Notes under the pieces: model-generated
The model's input: only the letters and a program-made list of their open reading frames with translations
The model's database searches: none
Told to the model about the DNA's origin: nothing
Assembly (NCBI RefSeq): GCF_030867095.1
Contig: NC_081824.1
Location: forward strand, 237,052,719-237,116,718
DNA: 64,000 nt
Source of the DNA: Alligator mississippiensis
Taxonomy: Eukaryota > Chordata > Crocodylia > Alligatoridae
Direction: 5' to 3'
Position numbers and translations under genes: made by a program
Shown: one piece after another, positions 46,795 through 58,400 of the stretch
Numbering within the stretch: position 1 is the first letter of the stretch
Layout: each line of letters starts with the position of its first letter

Positions 46795-47460
46795 GGAGGA
46801 TGGCGGATCAGGTCTGTGGGATACTGGGAAGACAAATCCATGAAGCCTTAGTGCAGCTGACAGATGTGGTTTGGCTTTTCAGATGTCAGAAACTGAATGT
46901 AGTCATACTTAAGCTGAATTTAGAAAAGAAACATGATTGCATGACACACATCTATTCTGGCCACTCTAAAAAGGATGGGTTTCCTCCTGCACATCCATAG
47001 GATGGATTCAGATGCTGTATTTGGACATAAAGTGTTGAGTACTGGTCAATGCTTGCCTGACTGAACAAACAGGTGCAGTTAGGAGTGTGATGAGGATGCC
47101 CTTTTCCCATTTTTTGTATTTATATGTGTAATGGAACCACTGTTGGAGAAGATAAGGACTGATAGGGTGATAAATGGAGTGTCTGTACTAGGGGGAGATG
47201 GGTACTAAGCCAAGTGTGTGGCATATGGGCAATGTTAATGTCCCCTGTCGAGATCACCTGTGCTTAGAAAGGGCGCTGAGACATATTGATAAATATGGAC
47301 AGGTTGTTAGAGCTAAGTTAAATGTAGGAAAGAGTATGCACATAGTGTATGAAGATGTAGGGGATTTAAATATACTGGAGGTCAAGATTATGAAAGAGGG
47401 GGAATGGATGCTGGAAACTTTTTTTCGTTGATTATTTGTTTTTTCACCCAGGACTGGAGG
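46795..47460 (+). mobile_element. L1/Tx1-like LINE fragment (RT remnant 1)
   Basis: Translated pieces DQVCGILGRQIHEALVQLTD (about 46,806) and LKLNLEKKHD resemble the RT finger region of Tx1-clade LINEs. After several stops, KLNVGKSMHIV (about 47,310) resembles the block following the catalytic box. Heavily decayed. Confidence 0.6.
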
Positions 47461-47979
47461 GACAAACTGCGTGAAAGAAAGTGATCAGTGAAGTGAAATA
47501 ATTACTGGGACTCTGGAGTTCACAAAAACTATCTTTGGAGAGGAAGGTGAGGGTAATAAGACACTGATTTTGTCATGACTGCTCTACTGGGGGGTGTTTT
47601 CCTGCTTCAGTGAAGGGTGGTATGTATGCAAGATCCAGTGGCAGTTGTGTATTTTCTTTTGGTCATTTTGGCAGGAATGCTTGGCAAAAGAGTATTATAT
47701 AGGACACAGGGGTGTGTGGGATAGGGTTTTCCAGGTATATTTTTGTTTATCTTCACACGATATGTGAGTTTTTGTTGCACCTTAGTAGTAGAAGGTAAAT
47801 TCAAAGCAACATATTTTTGGAGATACCATGGGGGGAGAGGGGAGGGGAGGAGGGGGGCAGGGTCTGTGAGTCTTTCCACATCTAATGTCAGGTTGGTGTT
47901 CATTCATTCTTTTATGTAGGGATTGCCCTGTCCATCCACAGTAGACAGCAGATGGCTATTGTGAGCAAGTGATGGTGTA

Positions 47980-48444
47980 CAGGTTTCCCTCGCTTTATGC
48001 GGGTTCTGTATGTGCAACTTCACTCCTATGCGATGACCATTTTTATACCAAAAATTTGTTATATGCGAGGTCAATTTACTTTTAGGCGATCGGTGTGGTG
48101 GAAGCCCGCAGTCAGCTGTTTTGTGCAGTGCATTGTGGGAGTGATGTGCACCAAAATATAGTCTCCTGTATAGATCTGTGCTCCTCGTTTGTTGTCTGCG
48201 ACACGAGTTTCTGTAGTTGCCACCCCCATTATGATAGTGCCCTGTGCTTGTGTGTACCGTCTACTGTTGGTGAGTACAAAAATTGTGTTGTAAAAGTGGT
48301 AGAAATGGGTCTGGGGGTCAGTACAGTCGAGGTCTTGGAACATATTCCTATTTGTTACATTGTAAAGTGGGTTCCCTTTATGCAAATTAGAATTATGCAC
48401 CCTTTTCCAGGAACGCATGTACAGCATAAAGCAAGGGAAACCTG
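47980..48444. mobile_element. Tigger-like MITE with TA duplication
   Basis: The left end CAGGTTTCCCTCGCTTTATG and the right end CATAAAGCAAGGGAAACCTG are inverted repeats with one mismatch in 20. TA flanks both ends (47,978-47,979 and 48,445-48,446). CAGG ends with CTCGCTTTATGCG resemble pogo/Tigger nonautonomous elements. Length 465 bp, no transposase. Confidence 0.85.
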
Positions 48445-48826
48445 TATATGACATTGGTAGAGTTGCAAGTGAATTATCTTTGGATGTTATAACTAGTTGT
48501 AGCAGGGCACTGGGGTGTGCATGCTCCTTTAAGGGAGCAAACAGCCTGCTTTCAGGTGGTGAAGAGGGCTAATGAGGGACTCACCTGATGGGAAGAGGGC
48601 TCAGGCTAGAGCTGTATAAGCCCAGAGCCTGAACTGGTCAGGCAGCCTCTCCCTGGCAGCTATGAAGTGAGGAGCTCCTAAAGGAACCTGGATTTGTCTA
48701 AACAACTACGCGGACCTGGGAACAGAGGCAAGTCCCCTAGTGTGAGTGCACGTGCCAGTTCTCCTGCGGCCCGCTGCAGCCACTCTGACTTTTTCCCTTC
48801 TGGTTTTGGTGCGATGTGTTCTCTTA

Positions 48827-49100
48827 TTCATAGATTATTAGGGGCTGGAAGGGACCTTGCAGATCATTGGGTCCAGCCCCACTCCCCGCTCTAGGCAGGA
48901 AGACAGCTGGGGTTAGGTGACCCCAGCAAGGTGACCGTGTAGTCTCCTCTTGAAAACCTCCAGGGTAGGTGACTGCACCACCTCTGGAGGGATTTTATTC
49001 CACAGCCTGGACACCCTGACTGTGAAGGAGTTTTTCCTGGTATTATTTTTCCTGGTATTAAGCCTGAAGGCTTAATACCTGGTAATAATACCTGCTGGAG
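48827..49100 (-). mobile_element. CR1 fragment, 3' end
   Basis: The plus strand reads TTCATAGATTATTAGGGGCT, GGAAGGGACCTTGCAGATCA, and later TGTGAAGGAGTTTTTCCTG, the reverse complement of CR1 ORF2 end and 3' UTR. A short local duplication (TTTTTCCTGGTATTA) lies near 49,030-49,060. Confidence 0.82.
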
Positions 49101-49149
49101 ATGTATATAGAGTAGCTGCAAGAGGACCACCTGGGGGCCGGAATGGCTC

Positions 49150-50960
49150 AGGGCCTCAACCCTTCTTTAGAAGAAGGGGCCAAGGGAGGAGTTGAAGAAC
49201 TGGACAGCCATAATGCTCCTGAATTTCGACTATAAACTGATGGCCAAAGTCTTGGCTGAGCACTTTAAGTCAAGTGCCTTGATCCATGAGGATCAATTGT
49301 GCGTGATGCCAGGGCAACAGATCCTCAGAGCCCTGCTGCAGCTGTAAGACTCACTGTGCTTTCAATGTGAGAGAGAGCAGTACATTGCCATGCTGAACCC
49401 TGACCTGGACAAGGCCTATGGCTGAGTGTCCCACCACTTTCTGTTCAAGACACTGAAAAAAATGGGGGACACCCTGATTGTCATCGCCTGGATAAAGATG
49501 CTATATACTGACCACCCCAATCACAGTGGAGTCAGGTGTCTGGCAGGGCTGCCGAATCTCTCTGTTCATCTGCATGATAAATTGTTCATCTGCATGATGA
49601 AACTGCTAGCCCAGCAACTCAGACAAGATCCCAGTATCAACGGAGTAAACAGCCCTAAGGGAAGGGAAGCAGAGATGAGGTTCATGGCCTACATGGATGA
49701 CCTCAACATCCTGTGCAGTGACAAGTGGTTGGTGGAAAGAGTTTTACAATACACCCAGGTATACAGAGTGGTAGCAGGGGCCAATCTCAATGTGAGCTGC
49801 TTGGTACTGGGTGAACTCGGGGGCCTGTCAGCCTTGGGGGTATCTGTCACTCGCAAGGGGATAAAGATGCTTTGGGAAGACTTTGACCCAGAGCTGAATG
49901 GACAGAAGGTGTGGTAAAAGACCAAGACCAAGACCATAATCAAGCAGAGATTGGACTGCGGAATACGCGCTGTCTGTCAATGGAGGCGGTGCATGGCACT
50001 CATGAGGATGATGTTGCTACCAATGCTCCTGTACACACCACCTCAGACCAATGCACCTGGTCATTCAAAGAATCCAAAGAGCCATGTGCATTTTCTGCTG
50101 GGGCTCCAAATGGGAGAAGGTTGCAAGGCTGACACTGTATAAGACAAAATGGACATGGGCTGAGGAATGTCAGAAGACCAGCTATTACTCTGAGCCAAGT
50201 ACACAGGCCAGATCTGCAAACTAGCAACCAGATCAGAATCCAAAAAGGCCTGCTTTGTAAGATACTTTAGAAGGCACCTGCTGCAATACTGGTGGGTGTA
50301 CATACCACTCAACTCATGCTCATGGACCTTGGCACCACCATGGTTCTACAAGATCTTGGAATGCTTCCGGAGCAAATATGAACTGCACAGTGATGTTCCA
50401 GTGACCCTGATAAACCACCATAAGATGCAGGAGATGGCAAGGACAAGAGACAGACTGTTGCCTGTGGACCTACTATCTGGCAACAGTTGTCAAGCTGTGT
50501 GGGAGAGAATCTTCCATAGGGACCTGTAGAAGGAGCACAGGGACTTAAACTGGCAGGTAGCACACTGGGCACTTCCCATGTAGGCACCGAGACACAGAGA
50601 GGGGCAGAGAGCCCATCAAACTGCCCCAGGCAAACCTGCCAATGGAAGGAAGAAACAATTGACCACCTCTCTGTATGCCAGGAATGTATGGAGAAGAGTA
50701 ATCATACTCCTAATGATGGTGACAGGGATCAAGACCCTGTCCAGAGAGGTGGTACTGTTTGGCCACCTGATCACGCAGGAAGGGACCCTAACAGCCTGCT
50801 TCAGCCAGTTTACCTCCTGCTTCATGAACACACTGTCAAAGGCTAGGAACCTCTTTAAGTACAGATGAACCTCCTAGTTGAGGATTGTGTCAGAATGGGA
50901 CTGAGCAAGCTGCAGGTGTACTACAGAAAGATGGCAGAAGGCAGCAGGGAGAATATGGCA
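49150..50960 (+). mobile_element. L1/Tx1-like LINE fragment (RT remnant 2)
   Basis: Order of blocks: MLLNFDYKLMAKVLAEHFK (about 49,215), HEDQLCVMPGQQI, LDKAYG then stop, SHHFLFKTLKKMG, LAQQLRQDPSINGV (about 49,609), the catalytic box YMDD at 49,690-49,701, GANLN, then WGSKWEKVARLTLYKTKWT (about 50,100) and WERIFHRDL (about 50,502). A Cys-rich end (TCQWKEETIDHLSVC) follows. This order is that of Tx1-clade ORF2. Multiple stops and frameshifts make it inactive. Confidence 0.75.
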
Positions 50961-51867
50961 GTTAAATTATGCTTGAGCACAGACTACAAAAATGTCACTG
51001 AGGGATAGGGTCCAAATCTTATTCTACCTCAAAGGTGCCTACATACAATCCTATTCCTGTTTTCCCAAGTCCCTGAAAAAAAAATTAATATGTAAATTTT
51101 TGTAACATGACTTCGCCTTTGCTTTTTTGACTTTGATATCAAGGCTATGAGGAGCAGGGTGGATTCATCACCTTTTGCGCTACCATTTTTTCAGGGACTA
51201 AGCAAGAAAGAATAGGACTGCACTTGCATGCCTTGGATATGAAATTGGATTTGGGTCCAGATCGCCAAAAATACTAAGGTGTCTAAATACATAATTTAGG
51301 CACCAAGGCCATGTTCAAAGCCACTGTTCAGCTGCTGCTTACCTTCATAAGTGTTGAAGCGGACATGCCCAAAGCTGCCTAAGTGCTGATTCTTCCCCAC
51401 AGCCATAGGTAAGTTCTGGCAGTGGGGGGTACAACTCCATGCTGCTGCCCCTGCTGTTGCCAGGTGCTGGCTCCAGCCAAGCTGCAGCCACGTTAGCACA
51501 GATATCTGAGGTAGGGCATGTGCCCCCCTCCCCCCACATGTTGCCAATGCCTGCAGCTATGTTGAAGCTAAAGCTGTGGAGGTCCTAGTATAGGATCCTA
51601 AACTTAGGTGGAATATAATCTCCCCTTATTAGGTGTATAAATGGATTTAGGCACTTATGTGTGATTCTATTCTATCTTGCTTGAGTCCCTCAAAAAGTGG
51701 GTTGGTCCTCCTCTCTGTTGCTTTTTTGTGACTCAGACTTAAAAGTTAGATGATAAGGTGTTACAGAAGTAAAAATACATGAATGGTGTTTCCAGGACTT
51801 GAACAGGGCAAAACAGAATCACACTAAGCACCTAAATCCATATAAATGACTAGTAGATGGGATAGAA
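50961..51867. other. Intergenic, unassigned
   Basis: 51,370-51,560 is a GC-rich piece with CAGATATCTGAGGTAGGGC and GTGCCCCCCTCCCCCC, resembling blocks near 34.7 and 46.5 kb. No gene was seen. Confidence 0.4.
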
Positions 51868-52202
51868 CAGGGGTGGGCAAAATATGGCCCACCAGGCCAT
51901 TCTATCCAGCCTGTGGGGCATCTAAAAAGTTTGGAAAATTAATATTTATCTGCTCCTGGCTGCCTGTCAAAGGTGACAGGAGCCAGGGGCAGTAGGATTC
52001 AGGGGAGCCGGAAGGACTCAGGAGCAAGGCCAGCACTGCCCCACCCCCACCCCTGCAATGGCAACCAGAAGCCTCTTCCTGACCCGGCTGTAACTGCTTC
52101 CCTGCATGCCTGCTGTAGCAGCACATGGCTCCGAGCTGCATGGCTGAACCGTGGGAACACACGGCTGCACCAGTACAGTACCCTGGGGCCAGGAGCAGAA
52201 GG

Positions 52203-52308
52203 GTGTGTGCGTGTGTGTGTGTGTGTGTGTGTGAGCAATGAGGAGTGGGGAGAATGAAACAGAGAGAGCAATGAGGCAAGGAAAGTGTGTGTGTGTAATG
52301 AGGGAGGC

Positions 52309-52357
<49 letters not shown>
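52203..52357. repeat. GT-rich microsatellite pair
   Basis: (GT)n tracts at 52,203-52,233 and 52,314-52,357, joined by GAGA-rich DNA. A 17-base C run lies at 52,472-52,488, immediately before the LINE. Confidence 0.97.
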
Positions 52358-52359
<2 letters not shown>

Positions 52360-52489
52360 ATAAGGTGAGTCCCACAAGCACACCCCATCATACACATGCA
52401 CTCACACCCCCTCACACACCTCAGCCACCCTCCCCCCCACACCCCACATATCCACACATGTGGATCCTCCGCCCCCCCCCCCCCCCCCA

Positions 52490-54475
52490 AGTATACGGCC
52501 CTAACACTCAAGGCTTTAATCCTGTAAAATCAAAGGATGGAACAACACTCTTGAAAGACAGTGAATCCATCAATGCTTGCTGGAAAGAACATTTCCAGGA
52601 CTTTCTGAATCATGCCTCAACTGTCAATGAAGATAAGATCAACAATTTTCCACAAAAATCCATCAGAGAAGACTGCCTACCCTGGCAGAGGTCAGGAGTG
52701 CCATTGGGAAAATGAAGAATAGCAAGGTAGCCGGTGTTGATGGAATACCTGCAGAGATTTTCAAAGGAGGAGGAGAACAATTTACATGTTAGCTTCTTGT
52801 CCTCATCCTTAATATCTGGAACAAGGAAGAAATCCCAGCCACCCTAAGGGATGCCTTGATTGTTACCATCTTCAAGAAGGGGGACAGAGATGATTGCAGA
52901 AACTACCAAGGCATCTCATTGTTGGCCACTGCTGGGAAAGTCATTGCCTGTATCCTTGCGAACTGCCTTCTCCCACTTGCAGAAGAAATTCTTCCAGAAT
53001 CTCAAAGCAGCTTCAGACCATCTCAAGGAACTGTGGACATGATCTTTACAGCACATCAAATCCAGGAGAAGTGTTGTGAGCAAAATCAACCTCTCTATCT
53101 GGCCTTTATCAACCTCTCTAAAGCCCTTGATTCTGTAAACCGTGAAGCCCTATGGAAAATCTTGTCCAAAATTGGCTGCCTAAACAAGTTCATCAGTGTT
53201 CTGAGACTTCTCCACAACATGTCAGCAAGGGTTCTCAGCAATGGGAATCAAACAGACCCATTTAAGGTGAAAATTGGAGTAAAGCAAGGTCATGTCATCA
53301 CTCCAATTTTGTTCTCCATCTTCATCTCCACCATAATGCACCTCGTCAACAGAAAGCTCCCACCTGGAATTGAAATTGTGTATAGGATGGATGGAAGACT
53401 CTTCAACCTCCACAGACTCAAGTCCAACACAAAGACCACAACAACATCCATAATGGAGCTCCAGTATGCAGATGACAATGCTGTCCTTGCTCAATCTGAA
53501 ATGGACCTCCAAACCATTCTTAATGTATTCTTGGAAATCTACAAGAGTATTGGCCTAACTCTAAACATTAGGAAAAAGCAAGTCCTTTACCAACCTGCTC
53601 CAAATGGAGAAACAAACTCCCCCTCCATTCAAATCAACGGATAATTGCTGGAGAATGTGGATTGCTTTGCCTATCTTGGAAGCCATCTTTCATCAAAGGC
53701 AGACATGGATGCAGAAATACAACACTGCTAGAAATGTGCAAGTGCAGCCTTTGGACGTTTGAGTAAGAGTCTTCTTAAATCATGACATCCTTGCTGAAAC
53801 AAAGCTCTTGGTTTATTGAGCCATTGTCATTCCAGCTCTGCTGTATGGCTTGGAAACTTGGACCACATGCAGAAGACATGTCAAGAGCTTGGAAAAGTAT
53901 CACCAACGGTGCCTTCACAAGATCCTTTGCATTAGCTGCGAGGATAGATGCACAAACATCAGCCTCTTGGCTGAAGCAAATTCCAAAAGCATTGAGGCCA
54001 TGATCATCCAAAACCAACTTCGCTGGACAGGTCATGTTATTCACATGCCTGGCTCCTGCCTTCCAAAGAAAATCTTTTTCTCACAGCTGAAAGAAAGTCA
54101 GCAAAGTAGCAGAGGACAAAGAAAGCGCTTCAAAGACACTCTGAAGACAAACATGAAGAGGTGTAACATCAACATCAACACTTGGGAGACCCTTGCTCAG
54201 AACCAACCAAAATGGAGGAAGGCTCTTTGGGAGGGACCTCAACACTTAGAAACAGCTTGTTGACATGCAGAAGAAGAAAAGAGGAACAAGTTAAAAGAAC
54301 ATCAGAACGTCCAATGCAGCAACACAATGCCCATCCCTCCTGGAAACACCTGTTCTTACTGCAACAAGACATGTCGCTCTAGAATTGGGCTATGGAGCCA
54401 CCTGCAGATTCACTATTAAGATCCTTGGAAGACAATCTTACTTGTTTGCAAATGATTGCCCATCATCATCATCAT
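52490..54475 (+). mobile_element. APE-type LINE with C-terminal C2H2 finger (copy 2, 5'-truncated)
   Basis: The RT frame 52,856-53,644 is open: IFKKGDRDDCRNYQGISLL, PESQSSFRPSQGTVDMIF, the catalytic box YADD (about 53,464) and GLTLNIRKKQVLYQPAP. The connector and carboxyl end follow after frameshifts (RWTGHVIHMPG, RKRFKDTLKTNMK). The protein ends in a C2H2 finger (CSYC at 54,351-54,362; HLQIH to 54,413) and TAA at 54,417. A CATCAT run lies at the 3' end (about 54,460). Endonuclease is missing. Same family as the copy at 6.2-8.9 kb, but better preserved. Confidence 0.88.
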
Positions 54476-54858
54476 ACAAGAGTAAGGCTTCATTTTAAGC
54501 TATTGTGTGACTACCTCTGTGTATGCTACACACACACACACATGTAAATCAGGACAAAATATTTTTTGATATCAAATTGATGAATGTTGTAACTTTTTGA
54601 TTTTTAGAACATAATTTGGTATTTTTCTGGTTCTGAGATGGCAAAACCCCTTGCTGAAAGGAGTATTTCTAGGGGCAAGGGGAGGGACTTCTGGTGGCAA
54701 AGGTTGGGGGCTAGGAGGTAGGACTTCTGGTCCTAAGATGGTGACCAGGGGACAGGGCACCTGTCAAGAGGCAGGGCTACCCATGCAGGACTCAACAGCT
54801 TGCCAAAATTCGGTCAGCAGCCCTCTGCCTGAAATAATTGCCCAACCCTGGGATAGAA

Positions 54859-55420
54859 TATGTCCTCCTGGTATTCCCCTGCAACTCCCACCAACTGAGC
54901 TTAATCCTATAAATGTGCTTTGAGCATACCTAGGCTAAATATAATGCATACATAAGACAGCTGAGGGATAAAAGGTAGAGTGTGACCTGCAGTTAGTTAA
55001 TTCACCTATGAGATGAATGATCTACATTTAAATCTGCTCTACATGATATGGAGCAGGGACTGAGTTTCCCACATTCCAGGTAAGATCCTCTACCATGAGG
55101 GTGTTCTTGGGTGGATCACTGTCTTTATTTAAATTTACTGGGCAGAGATAGGGGGACTAACTCTATAGTCTAGCAGTCAGGACATACATGGGATACAGAA
55201 GATGGAGGTTCAATATCCTGCTGCAATAGCAATTTACTTACACAGAACAGCTCCAACAGAAGAGTGAGAGAAACCCATACCAGAATATCCACTGGAAGTT
55301 CTTGCTAGTTAGAAACTTGCCAGGACACACATTCAAGTCTCTGCTCCAAAATAAGCCTATCAGGGACCTGAATATAGGTCTCTAGCATCAGAGGTGAGTG
55401 CAGCTACAATAACACTCTTG
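54859..55420. repeat. Cluster of tRNA-like SINE traces
   Basis: Minus-strand traces at about 55,050-55,100 (GGATCTTACCTGGAATGTGG) and 55,320-55,400, and a plus-strand trace at 55,160-55,220 (TATAGTCTAGCAGTCAGGAC, then GGAGGTTCAATATCC). All resemble the SINE head at 44,990-45,075. Limits are uncertain. Confidence 0.4.
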
Positions 55421-58400
55421 GGTTTTTGGGGCTCTTTCTTCTGTTTTTTGTAGATGGGGGGGTAGAAATCAGGCCTAGGTGCTTCACTCTCAGGAGAACA
55501 TATGCAGCTGAGATTCTCCTGAAGAGTGAGGCAGCTGCCTGGTCAGAGGTAGGTGCCTAAAATAGGGTGGAGGGGTCTACTTGTTGGAATGCCTGAAGCG
55601 TGTTGAGATCTGAGCTGACTGCAGACTTCTTACTAGATGCTAGTGTGCATGCATACAGCTAGAAGTGCAGGTCCTCAAAGGATCATTACAAGGTATCTGG
55701 GACAGTTCTCGTCCTTCTAATTCTTCAAAACCTACAGGCAGTAATATGCAGTCAAAAAACCTAATGCTATGTAACAGGGTGTAGGCTATTATCTAGTCTT
55801 GTCCTGGAAATTAGCTCAAGTTTTTATGGTGCTGGAAGGGATGGACAAACTTACTGGGATTCTGCTTTGGCCAAGACAGATTAATGTATTTGAAAGGAGA
55901 TGATGCTGTGCTAAAAGTTCAGCCAGGTGGACTGAACCCTAGCCTGGGGAAGTTTTCTATTTAATTAGGTAACACTGTACAATAAGAGTTACAATCTTAA
56001 CTTTTGTATATTGTTTGTAATTGTAATGTTCAGCCATGATTAAAAGGATCATAGAGTACACTTTGCTCCCTGTACACATATACTATTTACTACTTAACCA
56101 TACATAAAACATGTTAGTATGCTATTTTATATGTTTTAATGTATGTTTTAGTACATTTGTACAAATGACAGCTCATGCAATATGGACAACATTATGTTAC
56201 TATGACAAAGTCATACGTTCAGCTAGTTCTTACTGTAAACAAAAATAAATTACACATCTGTATTTCTTTGGCAGTTAAGTACATACTGAATCCTACAGAA
56301 TGATTTTTGCTTAGTGTGCAATATTCTTTAGATGATGCGGTAATCGAGGATTTACTGGAACAGTGGAAGTTGGAAGTCCAAATAGCCTAATTATGTATTG
56401 TGATATTTGATTAAATAAAATCACATACAATTACATTGTTCCCTATGAGCTCGCTGGAACAATGACTAGACTCATTGGAAAAACAGATAACAATAACTGC
56501 CCCTGGTAGTTAACAGAGAATGGTAACTGCCTGACATCTAGTGCTGGCAGCTGGAGATGCAGTTAGGCTTTCATTTGTTGCACTGATATTTAGAAAGATC
56601 AGAGACTGTATTTAAAAAAACTCAGTAGGCAACAAACCCTTTCTGTCCCATCAAGGACAAGAGAATAGCCATCTCCAAATCTCTGACCAAAAGCATATTA
56701 TGGGCTAGGTTCTTTGCTGGTGTCAGCTGAGGGAGCTCAGAGTACAGTAGAGTTATATGAATTTAGATCAGCTGCACATTTTAAATCTGAAATAGGGATC
56801 AGATGGAATAGCTGCCTGCTCTAGCAGAGGACAGTACACCATGACCTAGATATGAGGTCCCTTTTAAATCTTTGCTGCTATGTAATCTGGCTCTGGGTGC
56901 AATGTACTTCCTGTCCAGAAAACCATGACATCCTAAAAATCCTACCTTTCTCCTTGTAAGGCAGAATGCTTGAGGAATATGATGGGGTACACTACACTCA
57001 TTATTCAGTGCCTCTTGGGAAGTACCCTGCAGCTCTGTTGCACTTGGCCAAACAGTACACCCTGTGGGGAAGTCCTGTCAGGCAGCCATAATTAAAAAAA
57101 AAGTTAAAAACTACTTTTGGCTCCTAAATGTGATGCTGAGTACCCCTCCTAACTTGCAATCAGCTTTCTGTTTTTAAAGTGTTCACCTATGCTCACAACT
57201 AGAAGAAGCTGACAGAGGCCCTGATCCTGCTCTGGGTCCCATGTGGGTAGATATCTCTGCCTGCCTGGAGCCACACTGTACTTAGTGGGGCTCCAGCTTG
57301 GCGACTGGGCCCTCCCACAAGCAGCTTGTTCACATAACTGCAGAAGTCAAAAGTGTCTTCCTGTGACCCACTCCATGGAGTCTAGCTCACAGCATCTAAC
57401 AGTCTTTGTCAGCTGTCTGTAAGTTCATTCTAAAGTAGTAAACCACCTGGCAGCATTAAGGCAACCACAAAAACAACCCCCCATCCTAGAAAACAGAGGA
57501 AGATTTTGTCCCCTTCTCTGCAGTTGACTCTATCCCTTTAAAAAAGATCAGAAGTTTCAGAGAAACAGACTGGAACACTTTTGAGCCTTAGCAAGTGCCC
57601 AGAGCTGAGTTTCTGTACCAGGAGCTTAAACAGAAGCTCTGATAGCTCTTGTGGGAGGGGAAACAAAACAGATGTTTGATCAGAAAGCAGTGGAGACTTA
57701 AGAGCTGTCCATTTATGTTCGGATTTTGTTTGGCTGTTCTTTATCTGGAGTTGAACTCTTAAGCTGTATGGAGCTGAAGAATTTACTAGTGCAAATGTTC
57801 TTAGTTGCAAGACATTTATGACACAATCTGGAAACTTAAAAAAGATTTTTATAGGGTGTCTTTAAAAAGATTTTTCTGTAAAGCTACTCATTCTCTAGCC
57901 CTCCTCTTGGGGGAGGGAATATGAGATGTTCCCTTTTAATGGAGGCTGCTTGGCATGGCAGCTTATTGTGGCTAGAAGGGCCAATTGCTTGATGAAAAAA
58001 AACTTGTACTCTTAAAGATGACTAGGTTCTTTAAAGGGATGACATAAGACTAGTTCAATATGGCTGTGAATTAGTGATGTAGTGACACTAGGGTCATTTT
58101 CAGTGATCTGGACATTACAGGGAAACTGAGACTGCAAATACGAATTTAGAATAGAAATGAGACTTTGAACTGCAAAAGAGAAATCATTATTATACATATT
58201 TATTTCTAATTCTTCCATCCACTTGTGGACTGTGGCCAGGGGCTGCTCAGTTAGGGGTTACCTGTAAACACCTTCTTCTGAAGCCCCCTCTACATGTTAC
58301 AGGTATTGTGCAATTACTTTGATACCAGCTACACCTGCAAAGTAGTTATAATACACAATAAAAAGCTCCAACCAACTATAAAGTTAGACCTTGAAAATGT

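Larger units (their letters stand above)
51868..54850. mobile_element. 3-kb hAT-like element with perfect 8-bp duplication, containing a LINE
   Basis: It begins CAGGGGTGGGCAAAATATGG and ends AATTGCCCAACCCTG; the outer 13 bases are inverted repeats with one mismatch. GGATAGAA flanks both sides exactly (51,860-51,867 and 54,851-54,858). The interior carries GT and C runs on the left and a nested LINE from about 52,490 to 54,475. No transposase is apparent, so the original element was probably a roughly 1-kb nonautonomous hAT. Confidence 0.88.

Noticed and set aside
52018..52715. Open frames with Thr-His or Cys-Val repeats
   Set aside because: They are translations of GT/CA tracts inside the hAT-like element. 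Only the part after about 52,490 is LINE coding sequence.
57538..57810. 90-codon minus-strand open frame upstream of ANAPC1
   Set aside because: It uses a non-ATG start, has no recognisable motif, and has no splice or promoter context that I could support.
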